DNA of 64,000 nt from Porpolomopsis calyptriformis (Eukaryota; Basidiomycota; Agaricomycetes; Agaricales; Hygrophoraceae): assembly GCA_951640195.1 (NCBI GenBank), contig OX621170.1, positions 1,302,001-1,366,000 on the forward strand, given 5' to 3'. Shown here piece by piece: positions 11,992 through 22,376 of the stretch. Position 1 is the stretch's first letter, and every line of letters starts with the position of its first letter. A model generated the notes under the pieces. The model worked only from the letters and a program-made list of their open reading frames with translations. It had not been told where the DNA came from and ran no database searches. Position numbers and translations under genes: made by a program.

Positions 11992-13434
11992 ATGAGCTCG
12001 GAGGTGCAGTCATCAGAATTGAAAGTAACTTTCTTTCCACCCCTCTACCTTCAAAGGAGGATATGGATCTTGGACGCCATTCGTCACCACCAGGTCAAAT
12101 CAGTGCGTGTTTAACCATCTCCAGCGCCGTTAGATATAAACCAGCCCTCGAGATCGTCGACATTGGTTGCGGCGAAGGGGAATTGCTCAATGCCCTGCGC
12201 CAACCAGCCCCGTGGCTTGCGCCTTCAGATCTGAAAGATGACGGGAAAGACGACTTCGTGAACATTCACCTCGCACACATCGCCGGCTTAGATATCTCGG
12301 ACGATCTCCAGTTTGCATCCCACAATACCGCTCCGCCACCCCCCGATATACCCGATATAACTCACGAAATTCGCTGGGAGCCTCTTGAAGTCAAAATCTG
12401 GAAGGGTGGGCTCGAAGATCTGAATCTAGACTTTGTGGACACGGAGTGCATCGTTGCTTCCGAAGTGTACGTCCTCAGCGTAACCCTTCGCCATTTCCTT
12501 GAGCTGACCATCGCAAATAAAATACAGCCTCGAACACCTACCGGAACACGTTCTTCGAGTCTTTGCGCCCATGATCCTTGGTGTCTATCACCCCCGTATC
12601 TGTCTTTTCACCACACCCTCTTACACCTTCAACGCACGGTTTACGGCTCCAGACTCGCCTTCCACCGCCCGCTCTGGATATCCGGACCCAACCGGCCGCA
12701 CAGATCGGATATTCCGCCACGGCGACCACAAGTTCGAATGGACTGTGGAAGAATTCAAGCGATGGTGTGATGAAGCCGCTGAGGAGTGGGGATACGCGGT
12801 TGATATATCGTCGGTCGGGATGGCGTCAGAGATAGACGAGTGGGGACGGGACGAGCTACTGGGAGGTGCCAGCCAAGTCGCCGAGTTTAGGAGGTTAGAG
12901 GACGAAGAGAGCACCCAAAAGCGGGCAGAAAGGAGTCGATCGATAACCAGCCGAGCCCTCGAAAGCACAAAGCATGAGCTATATGCGACCCACTCGCATC
13001 CCGCACACCCGCGTTCTCAGAAACCAGGATCATTTCAGGAAATAGGAGAAGCCGTCAAAGCTAAAATGGAGACTTCCCGGGAAGCGTTCGTGAGACTGGA
13101 GCAACTCTGGTTCGAACAGGACATCGCCATTCTGTGTGGCGGATGGATTGAGTATTTGGTCAAGGCGATCGAGCTCCACGAGAAACTCAATTTGCACCGG
13201 CATGGCACCGCAAAGCGGAGCGGTTGGCAGGTTGAATTGGTAGACGGAGTCGACGAGCCAAACGAGCTATGGCCAGCGGAGGAGGAGGACGAATACGGTG
13301 TGGATTACATTCCGGTCGATGATGTCTACGAGGGCAGCGAGTCAAGCGGCGCTGAGGGTGACGTTTCAGCCATTAGTTCCGATGAAGAAGGCGGATCGAC
13401 GATGGAAGAGGATGAACGCGAAGAAACAGATTGA
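11992..13434 (+). CDS. HEN1: HEN1-type small RNA 2'-O-methyltransferase
   Basis: HEN1 methylates the 3'-terminal 2'-OH of small RNAs, using S-adenosylmethionine and a divalent metal. The protein starts with 'FFPPLYLQRRIWILDAIRHH', then the SAM-binding 'VDIGCGEGELLNAL'. An intron splits the metal site: the exons join as 'ASEV' plus 'LEHLPEHVL', giving the E..EH ligands. 'TTPSYTFNARF' and 'FRHGDHKFEWT' follow, the latter carrying the last His ligand. All four metal-ligand positions known in plant HEN1 therefore look intact. About 200 further residues are charged and end in an acidic tail; I see no dsRNA-binding or La-type domain, unlike plant HEN1. The start at 11992 is the first in-frame ATG before the conserved block. 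No Dicer or Argonaute gene is in the window, so the RNA substrate is unknown. Confidence 0.9.
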
Positions 13435-13669
13435 GAGCTCCAGCATTGATAGTTTTTTCATAGCTCGAATTCAAAAATAGTGTAAATTTAGAATACAACA
13501 TGGCTGTCGGGCATATTCGTGAACGTCGTCGACTCCGGGCAAGTGAAGAAAACGCACTAAGTAAAAGGATGTGAACACCTCACGGAAAAAGCTCCTCTCT
13601 AGCCGTCAAGCTGATCTCCACGAATTATAGAGCCTCCCCCGATGGTGCCCTTCGAGGTGCTTCACCCAG

Positions 13670-13955
13670 TCAGGCTGGTGAGCACAAAGGTCTGTACGTA
13701 CGACCGTCGGAATCTACTCACCGATGAGAGGGTGGAGTTGCGCGAGATATGTGACCATCCACAAGAGATAGCAGCCAGAGAGTGTGAGTATAATACTGGT
13801 TCGAATCGCTCTGTTGCGGGTGAGCACACAATGCGTTCATGCATCCAACCGATGGCTCACATCTGCTGTGGGCCCTTTGGCACGAAGACAACGGCACATA
13901 CATTCAGAACGAGAAGGGCTACGAGAGCGAACGGTATAGGCATCCCAGAGGACAT
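13670..13955 (-). CDS. VMA9: V-type ATPase V0 subunit e (Vma9-like), small gene
   Basis: Subunit e is a two-helix membrane protein of the V0 proton channel sector, in vacuole and endomembranes. The first exon reads 'MSSGMPIPFALVALLVLN' followed by 'VCAVVFVPKGPQQ'. A 50-base intron leads to 'IAIRTSIILTLSGCYL' and 'LWMVTYLAQLHPLI', the family's best-conserved block. The exact end is uncertain: splicing to the AG at 13676-13675 gives a stop at once ('LIA', about 62 residues), while other acceptors would add 12-15 residues and end near 13599-13608, closer to the usual 70-odd residues. The start codon is only 35 bases downstream of the CYP51 stop on the same strand. Confidence 0.82.
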
Positions 13956-13990
13956 GATGAGAAGTGTGAACGTTATGTAATCTACCAAAA

Positions 13991-16001
13991 CTAATCAAGC
14001 TGCCTTCGTCGATAAGATACAATCGCGGGCTTTTGGGGCATGGTAATCATGGTCTAGGAATTCGTTTAAATCAGTTATCACAATCCAGAATGCGAGCAAA
14101 CTTGCATGATAGTTAGTTGCCGGGAAAGGCGCGCCTAATCGGATTTCGACCTGACGGATGATGGTCGCAAGTACGGTGGTAAGTTGTAGATATGCGAACT
14201 AAGGCTTGTTAGTATATGCGTACACGATCGAGGGATGAGCCGCTTACCTGTTCACCAATACATCTATGCCGACCAGCACCAAACGGCTGGTAGGGACTAT
14301 CCGTCCCCTTGCTAACCACACCGAAACCATAATCAATCTTCTCGCCGCTCTCATCCGTCTTCAACCACTGGGCAGCGATTCCTTCGGGGTCCTTCCACCT
14401 AGTTGGATCCCAACGACCAGGGTCCTTCCACAGCAGGGGATCCATCTGGCTCACAGCTGGGGATGCAAGAACGTAGTGGCCTTTACGTACAACAAAGGCG
14501 CCATCCTTGGATGGGGCAGATAGAGTTGCCGGCACCGCGGTGTCGTAGCGCACCTTCCGTAACATGCTGTGGATGGGCGGGTGCATTCTCAAGGTTTCGC
14601 GAATGACGGAGTCCATCAAGGGCAATTGCCGCAGTTCTTCGTAGGTCATCGGGCGAAGTTTGCCATCCGGTGTGCCGAAAAATTTGACTTGCTCTTCAAA
14701 AAGAGCATTACTGAGGATGCAAAAGATATCAGAAGACGATCATGACAGACAACGAATCGGATCGCACGCTATGTCCGGGTTGTCTGCCAAATGCAACAGT
14801 GCCCACGCGCTGGACGCAGAGCTGGTGTGTTGGCCAGCCATGAGAAGAGCGATCATGAGATGTGCGATTTCCTCATCCGAAAGTGGCTTTCCACTTCGAT
14901 ATTTTTGATCCATGAGTGCGGTAATCATGTCTTGGTCCTGCTGTAACGGAATTTACCATCTCGGAAAAGAAAACGTGGATAATCGGAAGCTCACATCACC
15001 GTGACTTTTTCTACGCCTCTGGATAATGTCAACGTAAAACTCGGTCATCTTGATATGAGCCCTGTCTCTTTTGCGGTAACTTTCCAAAGGAAGATTGGGG
15101 AAGAGGAAATTGATAGGCGTAAATCCCCCGTCAAGATCCAGGAAGAGCTGGGCAAATGATTTGTCCAATCCGGATCGTACCTCTTTGCCTTGTAGCGTCC
15201 TCGAAGCAGTCAAGATGATAACTTCGGACATGATCTTGTCGGCCTCGAAAGTACCCCACTCATTGAGAGTATTCTTTTGGAAGACGGCGAAGGAGGAATC
15301 GTGTCTCATGTACTCTTCCATTTCGTCTTCGATCATTCCAACATAGGCACGCATGTTATCCATGGAGAGACCGACTTTGACGAATTTCTTTTGCTCCATG
15401 AAGAGTTCGTTGGGAATGTCATAAACAACGCCTTGGCCGAATACCGGTGTGGTGAGATGCTAAGGGGCGAGGTGAGCTAAGGTATGATGGAACCATGCCT
15501 AGCGCCACTTGCATTATAAGCATCCTCAGCCGAAAAGTTGGCCGACTTTCCTCCCAAGATAAAATTGTTTCCTTTTGCTCCGAGAGCCGTCGTGACACGG
15601 CGACCGAATAAAATAAACGTGAACACTTCGCCATGCTTCGGTATCACCGGTATCTCAAGATCAATTCACTAGCGATAAGAAGAATGTTTGCTCACTTTTT
15701 CTCTGCATTTAAAGAAAAAGTTGATAGGATCGTGGCCATATTGAACCGCAGACCCAATGAAGGGGAGCCAATGGAAGACGACCGGGGGCGTCGAACTGTC
15801 GCGGGGAGCGACCTGGGATTTGTGTGAGACGAAGCAGAGTACAAGTGAGTTGGAAGAGAACCGCACCAATTGCCAAAGCACATTCAGCAAAACGATGAAT
15901 AGCGGAGAACTGGCCAACACGATAATGGCCAGTCGAGTACCAGAAGGAGCATGTGCTCCCAATCCAGACCAACCTTCTGTGAGGAGTGTTGAACTGTTCA
16001 T
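13991..16001 (-). CDS. ERG11: Lanosterol 14-alpha-demethylase (CYP51)
   Basis: This ER cytochrome P450 removes the 14-alpha methyl group in ergosterol synthesis and is the target of azole fungicides. An N-terminal membrane helix ('TRLAIIVLASSPLFIVLLNV') is followed by 'PPVVFHWLPFIGSAVQYG' and 'VTTALGAKGNNFILGG'. The I-helix 'ALLMAGQHTSSASSAW', the ExxR motif in 'ETLRMHPPIHSMLRKV' and the haem-binding 'PFGAGRHRCIGEQ' with its Cys are all present. After a late intron the C terminus is 'TMITMPQKPAIVSYRRRQLD'. The start at 16001 ('MNSSTLLTEGWS') is the first ATG ahead of the membrane helix. Several short introns are present. I see no broken motif. Confidence 0.95.
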
Positions 16002-16727
16002 TATTGAACGAGATATCAATGATCAAAACAGCTCGAGCTGGTCGAAACGTTAATGGTCTCTTTTATGGGAAAAAAAAAAAAAGACGAGTGGAACGATCCA
16101 TTAAATTTCGATCAGAGATAACTACCATAATATGTGTAAATAGATAAGATACTGCGTGTTGACTATCTCAGGCTCAACCCAGAGGGACACTCTTGCCAGC
16201 GACGCTATTGAAGGCCTCAACTAGATAAAATCAATATTCAATATCGCAGCTGATTATTTTATAGTTGCGTCCATCTGCCTAGAAGCTAATATTTGAGCAA
16301 TAGTTGAGGAAGTGGTACTGAGTATTCGGTCAGTGCTTAAAAATGGAGATGTCCTTGGCCAGGGAGGCCAATTTTTGCCAACGGAAGTAGGGACCTGGTG
16401 CGCTCTAAACTTGGTCTCCAATTCTGGCTCATGTGATTCCTAACAGCTATTTTGCAGCTTCTCTCATTCTCAAGTCAGATGCATCACCATGTTTGCTGGC
16501 ACTACACCAAATGTGCACACCATTTATGATAAGCTAAAATGGGGAATCAAGGTAGGTAGGAGCGTGATTCCATGACTCCAGAACTCCGTGGACCTGCTTG
16601 AGGCACAATAGAGAAGCACAGTGATCGACAGGCAGATTATGATTTTGCACAATATGTGGTGACGGTCACCTGCGACCTCCTACCGTACGATCGCCCGTCT
16701 TGTTCTAAAGTTGGGTCTAATCTAGAG
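16002..16727. promoter_or_regulatory. CYP51 upstream region
   Basis: No gene is supported in these 726 bases. They lie upstream of CYP51 and downstream of the DSS1-like gene (same strand). There is a run of 12-13 A near 16071-16082 and a CATGTGAT element (reverse complement ATCACATG) at 16430-16437. A sterol-response element may be here but I cannot assign one by eye. Confidence 0.4.
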
Positions 16728-19625
16728 CTATCGGCTGACCACCTTCAATTGTGGTATGAGACCCAACTTCACGGCAGCTATCTTCACAGGCATTTCGACA
16801 CCAACTGGGATATCTGCTCTCGTCAGCCCATCCAGCACGGCGTTGAGGCCTAATTTGGGTAACCGGACTAGGCAGAAGTATCTCCTCGTCTTCATATCCA
16901 AGTTCGGAGTCGTCATTGAAATCCCAATCAGATCAGCTAGGGGATCAACACCATCTCCTCTTTGACGCGTCCCTTTCATCCACCGCTCGACGAATATCAG
17001 TGCCCAGAACTTTTCGTGACACCTCATCGTCTGTTTCCGACGAGTCTCTCTCAGCGCCTTCGCCCTCCCACTCTCCAGTAACAATTGCGCGGAAAACGGC
17101 GGCTTCCCTTTCGAGCCAAGAAGTGCATGCTTGATTTGCCAATGCGATGCCATGTCATCGTAGCGTCGCAGGGGCGAGGTCACTCTGACATATCCTTCCC
17201 CGTCTGGAATACCGAGTCCCCAATGCATCTTTGGCTCCAGCGTGAATTCCGCTGCAGGGGTTACAACCTCCCTAGAAACAGCCTCCATCCAATCCACGTA
17301 GCCCCTAGAGTCACGCATAGATAGTAATTCCTCAAAGTCAGATTCCGTTTTCGTGATCAGCCTGCGAGCCGTGCGTCGCAAAACTGGGACGTCGTGGTCC
17401 AGGCAAAAACGAGAGGCAACCCGACAGGTTGCCTTCATTAGCTCGGAAACTAATCGGCGAGACCCGACATCTAGGTCTTTGACCGTCGATAGAGAGTAAG
17501 TGATATGAGGGAAGCCTCGATACAGGCTGGGCTTCGTGAAGTCGAAAGGGTGAGAAACCAAAGGCCGAGGGGATAGGCACATCATGATCGTGGGAGCAGA
17601 TTGAATGAATGTTGGGAGTCTGAGGCGAGCAGCGACTAAACGATCGGCAACTTTGTCCAGCCCACGAATGTCTCGGAGAACGGTCTGTTCAATGGGGACT
17701 GGCGGTGGCAGCGTAATTTCGGGCATACCAAATGGAAATTCCTTACGCGGTGTCTCCCAACCCATTGCGAGGTCAACAGCATCGTAATACAGCCTGTGAA
17801 TGTTCCTGATTAAGCCTGGCCTAACTTTGTAGTCGACAATATCCCCTTTTGAATCAACTTTAAAGCTGAAGGTAAGTACCCGCAAAGGAAGCTTTGGCCC
17901 AATCGAGCACAGGCTGAGCTTTTCCTGCACAAGAGATTGAGGTAACATCGGCCAAGTTCGGTGGAGGAAATAAGCAGTTTCACCCTGTTCGCGCGCGTGT
18001 TGAGAAATGGGATGATCAGGAGGCAGAACAGAGGTAGGATCCGCAATATGGACATGGACCCAGGCGGATTCTGGCTCTGAAGGGATGGATTCAAAAGAAA
18101 TGCCATCGTCCAGTTCTTCTGCACCGGCGTCGTCTATGACATACGCCGCCATGTCACCAAAGTCGTGCCGAATGGATTCCGCTGGGTCGTGAAGATAAAA
18201 TCCTTCGCGACTCTGATGTCGCGATGGCTCCTCGGCAGAAAAGGCTCTTCGTACTAGAGCTTCTTGCTCTATCATTTTGGGGGACGATTCCAGCGGGCCC
18301 TGATAGAGATCATACTCCCTGAGGCGAGAGAAGAGATCCTGCCATGGAGGAAACACACCGATGTCTATCAGCACCTGGTAGATCAACGAGACATCCACCA
18401 GACCATCGTAGGCGTCTAGTTTCTTGAGAATAGATGATAATCCGAGTTTATAAGGGTCCAACTGCGTCACGGTTCTCCGATCTAATGAATGAAGAATAAA
18501 GTTGATGATAACCCGATCGTCAGCGTCGAATACTGGCCGGTCACTTTGCTGAAATGAGGGAGGCTCATCCCAGGATCCTATGAATCTTTTCCGATTAGAG
18601 GATGTGACACGTCGGACCTTCTTAGCGAAGGCATCCAGAGGACCATCCGTTATTCGAGACATCGCCGTGATAGCATTTATCGTGTCGACGTGCAACTGAG
18701 GGCGCACATCGAAGGACTGACTGGCCCTATAGCAAAAGAATTCCGGGGAAAATTCCTTATTCAAGAGCATGAGTTGTTTATGGACGGCGAATACGGTGAT
18801 AAGTGATGATTCAGACTCTGGCTGAACGAGCTTCACTGCTTCGGCGAGAGTGACTTGCGACCATTGGCGAGGATCGGGCGACTTTACATGGGAATAGATG
18901 GCGCGGACTTTTTGAATGACAGAAGTACAAGAGACTTCAACTGCCTTTTCGATCTCTCGAATGCGCTTCAAAACCTCAACGCGGGCCATAATTTCTTTTT
19001 GTGTTCGCGCAACCTCAGAGATTCCACAACGGCATGTGAGAGTTGTTGAGGCGAGGGCAGGAATGAGAAATGTGACCTCGGTCTTCGGATGCATCTGCAG
19101 CTTGCCAGTGGAAGTAAGTATCAGGACTTGCCAAATGCGGTCCACAAACTGCTCGTCCAGAGCGACGCCATGTGTCAATGACCCACTCCTGCGTAGTTTG
19201 AACCAATTAACAGAGTGTACGGCTGAGATAAAGGGAGCTGACCTTCTAAGTTCTACAAATGTGCCTGGTGGGATCCTCTCATCTGCAGGACCGAGGGACG
19301 GTATCACGGTTAAGTCGTCGTCAGCCTCACTGAGAGTGTCCCGGGAATTGTCCTGATTTGAGATCGATCCTTTTTGTCCACTAAATGACCCAACCAAGTT
19401 AACCAAATGTTTTTCTTCACCGCGCAAGGTCTTGGGGAGCTTCCATCCGAATTCTGGGCCACGAGCCGCTAGATCGACTAGGTATTTGGTGTGTTTTTCG
19501 ATGGTATGATATTCTTCATGAGACACGGAGTGACGCAGGAGAGAGGGCGAAGAATATCCCCGTCGGATAACGCAATTCAGAACTTGACATGCTCGACTAC
19601 CAGAAAAGCCGGGGCGTCGATGCAT
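16728..19625 (-). CDS. DSS1: Mitochondrial 3'-5' exoribonuclease, RNase II/RNB family (DSS1/CYT-4 type)
   Basis: In yeast the homologue is the nuclease of the mitochondrial degradosome, with the helicase Suv3. The N terminus 'MHRRPGFSGSRACQVLNC' is Arg-rich and presequence-like. The RNB core 'YVIDDAGAEELDDGISFE' holds the metal-binding acidic residues; the third position is Glu where bacterial RNase II has Asp. Further RNB blocks include 'VHIADPTSVLP', 'LCSIGPKLPLRVLTFSFKV' and 'YVRVTSPLRRYDDMASHWQI'. The start is the ATG at 19625; a TTG lies just upstream. A 54-base in-frame segment (about 19192-19245) has GT...AG ends and no stop, and removing it restores 'FVELRRSGSLTHGV', so it is probably an intron. 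The product is then about 947 residues. Confidence 0.9.
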   Translation of the reverse strand: MHRRPGFSGSRACQVLNCVIRRGYSSPSLLRHSVSHEEYHTIEKHTKYLVDLAARGPEFGWKLPKTLRGEEKHLVNLVGSFSGQKGSISNQDNSRDTLSEADDDLTVIPSLGPADERIPPGTFVELRRSAPFISAVHSVNWFKLRRSGSLTHGVALDEQFVDRIWQVLILTSTGKLQMHPKTEVTFLIPALASTTLTCRCGISEVARTQKEIMARVEVLKRIREIEKAVEVSCTSVIQKVRAIYSHVKSPDPRQWSQVTLAEAVKLVQPESESSLITVFAVHKQLMLLNKEFSPEFFCYRASQSFDVRPQLHVDTINAITAMSRITDGPLDAFAKKVRRVTSSNRKRFIGSWDEPPSFQQSDRPVFDADDRVIINFILHSLDRRTVTQLDPYKLGLSSILKKLDAYDGLVDVSLIYQVLIDIGVFPPWQDLFSRLREYDLYQGPLESSPKMIEQEALVRRAFSAEEPSRHQSREGFYLHDPAESIRHDFGDMAAYVIDDAGAEELDDGISFESIPSEPESAWVHVHIADPTSVLPPDHPISQHAREQGETAYFLHRTWPMLPQSLVQEKLSLCSIGPKLPLRVLTFSFKVDSKGDIVDYKVRPGLIRNIHRLYYDAVDLAMGWETPRKEFPFGMPEITLPPPVPIEQTVLRDIRGLDKVADRLVAARLRLPTFIQSAPTIMMCLSPRPLVSHPFDFTKPSLYRGFPHITYSLSTVKDLDVGSRRLVSELMKATCRVASRFCLDHDVPVLRRTARRLITKTESDFEELLSMRDSRGYVDWMEAVSREVVTPAAEFTLEPKMHWGLGIPDGEGYVRVTSPLRRYDDMASHWQIKHALLGSKGKPPFSAQLLLESGRAKALRETRRKQTMRCHEKFWALIFVERWMKGTRQRGDGVDPLADLIGISMTTPNLDMKTRRYFCLVRLPKLGLNAVLDGLTRADIPVGVEMPVKIAAVKLGLIPQLKVVSR

Positions 19626-19710
19626 TCTATAAGCAGACAAAATGCTTGGATAAATTTTGAAGGGTGCGGGCCGTCGCGGCCCGGGCCAGTCACCACATTA
19701 AACGACAACC
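19626..19710. promoter_or_regulatory. 85-base divergent promoter, DSS1-like / zinc-finger protein
   Basis: The start codons of the two divergent genes are 85 bases apart. The interval has a GC-rich palindromic patch (GGGCCGTCGCGGCCCGGGCC, about 19666-19685) and no obvious TATA box. Shared control is inferred from spacing. Confidence 0.4.
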
Positions 19711-20523
19711 ATGTTCAAACGGATTCAGAAACGACGGAGGAAATTGGAAGAGGACGAAGAACTTGGTCTCGATGAGGATGTGAAAGATTTCTTTGAAATA
19801 CCAGAAACGGACTCGGACGAAAGTGAATCTGACGACACATCTGGAGACGAGCAGGAAGAGGCTGATCATGGAAAAAAGAATAAAGATCACGACGATTGGG
19901 AAGGTGAAGACGAAATGGAAGGAGACCAGGATGAGGACCACATCGAACGACCTCCAAAATCAGTCCGCGAGACCCTGCGAGATCCATTGTATGCCATCTC
20001 ACAGTCCAAAGTCAAAATGTGTCTCGTCTGTCCAGGGAAACTTCTAAAGTTTCCCCAAGCAGTCACGGTTCATAAGGCATCGTCTGCAAGTACCGTTCCT
20101 GATAACTTCTTAAGAATTGCTGATATTTAATCATTCATAGGCTCATATACGACGTTTCAAACGATTCAGTGGAATGTCCAGTGGTGACCTGGACGGCGAT
20201 GCACTTGATTACATACCTAAGGGGAACGCGATAAGCAACGAGACGGCTGGACAAACGTCCAAGAGGGCGGAAAAACGCGTGTGTGACCTTTTCTTCACTT
20301 TCAGCTCTTATCGATCTTTTGTACTCAGAAAGCCAGAGAGGCGGCTATCATGGCCAAGAGAGAGTTGCATAAAGTGCTGAAAGCCAAAGCTATAGCCAAG
20401 AAAGAGAGAAAGACCGCAGAGTCTCCTCAAGAGGTTAAATCAAAGGAGCGAGCCAAAAAGAAACGGAAAACAGATCCCCCTGAACCGTCGTCTTCCAAAC
20501 GGACTCGAAATAAGGTCCACTAA
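19711..20523 (+). CDS. Acidic/lysine-rich protein with a C2H2 zinc-finger-like motif (probably nucleolar)
   Basis: I do not recognise a named family. The protein begins 'MFKRIQKRRRKLEEDEEL', followed by a strongly acidic stretch. It then has a zinc-finger-like motif: 'CLVCPGKLLK' to 'VHKASSAHIRRF', giving C-x2-C-x13-H-x5-H, close to U1/matrin-type fingers. The C-terminal third is dominated by Lys/Arg/Ala/Glu ('KAREAAIMAKRELHKVLK') and ends 'SSSKRTRNKVH'. This composition is usual for nucleolar ribosome-biogenesis proteins, which is an inference. The first intron (20086-20140, 55 bases) has a GC donor, GCAAGT, and only this join puts the finger's second His pair in frame. The second intron, starting GTGTGT, ends just before 'KAREAA'. 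Confidence 0.75.
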
Positions 20524-20668
20524 CAAAAGTTATAATATCATTGTCCAAAGTCGTCAAGCGAAGTCCCTCGATATCACCGAATTGTGGCAGACAATGTAGA
20601 TACCGTGTTATACGAATGCGTGTAGTCAAATTAAAGGGAGGGGTACAGGGCGTATTAGATGGGTATCG

Positions 20669-22376
20669 TCAAGCCAAAGATTGGAGTACCCTATCGGTCA
20701 TCGTTATGATCTGAATGTTATCGTTAGTGTTGGAAGATCATTATCGGGGCAGAGGATTACCTGGTGGATATCTGGCCGGTCCTGGGGATTCGCTTTGAGC
20801 ATGCTGTCAATCAAGTCTCTCAGTTCTTGCGAGTAACCTGAGCTGGGTTGTTTGTATTGCGCGTTCAAAACAGCCATGGCTATTGATCCACCCTGATCGG
20901 TATTCTCGAATGGTGAATATGAATAAGCGAGTGCAAACAGTGTGCAACCCAAAGACTAATGTAATGAAACAATCAAGTGGTGAATGGTCCCTTGTGGAGG
21001 TCACGTACCCATATATCAACTTTTTCATCCAAAGCGATCCCTGTTTTAACATCAAAAAGCTCTGGCGCACGATAGGTCATGGTACTTTGTTCAGCTGCAA
21101 GGTCCTATATTTCGAAATAGGATTAATGAGGCACCTCGAATGTAAACAGGGCGAGAAATTTACTTGCTGGAACAAGGCTTGCGAGCGATTCTCGATAACT
21201 ACTCGAGCCTTCACTGCACTGCCAAAGTCCATCAGTATAGGTGACCCGTCATCTGCAATCATCACGTTCCTAATATTGACCTAAGTTAGTCTTCAAGCCC
21301 AGGAAAGGACATTTTACTGTCGTACCCTGGCTTCAGATCCCTATGAGCATACGGCACATGCACTAGAGCCCCTGGATCGCCGTTTTCTTGAGTGGTTTCT
21401 TCATCCCCATCAAAAATAACATTAGAGTCCTCCTCCATCCTATGCCTGGAGACTAGCGGCACGCTCGCCGATCCATAGGAATATCCGTCATCACCATCTC
21501 CCTCGGGTTGAGGAAACCTCTCATCATCGTCTGAATGTCGGCCTGAGTCTTCTGGTTGTGATTGACGGGATGACATTTGTTTCTGTTTCGAACCCGACTT
21601 CTGCGACCCAGGAGGAGCTCGGTATTCGTGCATAGCTCGGACTGCTTCACAAGTCCCTTTGAAGAGCTGGACCATCTCCCTTTCAGAAAAATGTGTGTTT
21701 TTTGCAACATTGGCATTGATGGCATCCTGTAGATTACCTCTCTATTAATGCAATGAGTCATCCTTATCCTTTATGAATAGGCAAAAGTCACACCTTGTAA
21801 AGAGGCAAAAAAAGGTACACAACCTTCCCTTCGCCTTCTGGATCTTGAACAACGGCGGAGTCCTAAACAAAGACGTTATAGCTGCCCCGGTCTTTTCAGA
21901 GAATGGCATGTACCAGAATTCGGATGATATTTGGATGTCTACAAACAGGCAAGATTAGGTAGGCTTCCTTGACCGTAGTTGAGACGTACCTAAATCTGCG
22001 GTATGCTTCCACCTCCCGCATTGCTACCCTAACATCTTCAGATCCAGCGGGGCAGCGAATTTTTTTCAAAGCGAATTCTCGCTTTAGGGACCGTAAGTGT
22101 ATCAATTACAAGGGGTGCAGGCTCGGACACACCCCGCTATGTTCATCTTGAACAAGATATACGAAAGAAAAGCCACCCTCTCCGAGGACCCTAATGATAT
22201 TGACTATAACACTGTACGTTAATATGAATGACTTCCCAGAGACCGTGAAGATACCAACATGTGCGACCATTGATCTTCATCTTCGTTGATGGCTTGAATA
22301 TACAGGACGATAACGCACAGAGAGCATCCTTCGCGAAACCGGTATAGTTATCAAGAACTTTTGAGAGTGGGGACAT
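20669..22376 (-). CDS. ENV7: Serine/threonine protein kinase, STK16/ENV7 family
   Basis: ENV7/STK16 kinases are palmitoylated membrane kinases acting in vacuole and Golgi traffic. The glycine loop 'RVLGEGGFSFVYLV', the VAIK-type Lys in 'FALKKI', the catalytic 'AHRDLKPGNVM', the DFG in 'PILMDFGSAVKA' and 'MTYRAPELFDV' are all present, so the kinase should be active. Cys residues near the N terminus ('DALCALSSCIF') could be palmitoylated. A Ser/Asp/Glu-rich insert of roughly 80 residues lies between 'AVRAMHEYRAP' and 'VPYAHRDLKP', inside the kinase fold. The C terminus is 'QVIEMTDRVLQSLA' after the last intron. It converges with the zinc-finger gene, with 145 bases between stops. Confidence 0.9.

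Noticed and set aside
11992..13434. An RNA-silencing gene cluster around the HEN1-like gene
   Set aside because: Neighbouring genes are capping protein, V-ATPase subunit and CYP51; no Dicer, Argonaute or RNA-dependent polymerase is present.
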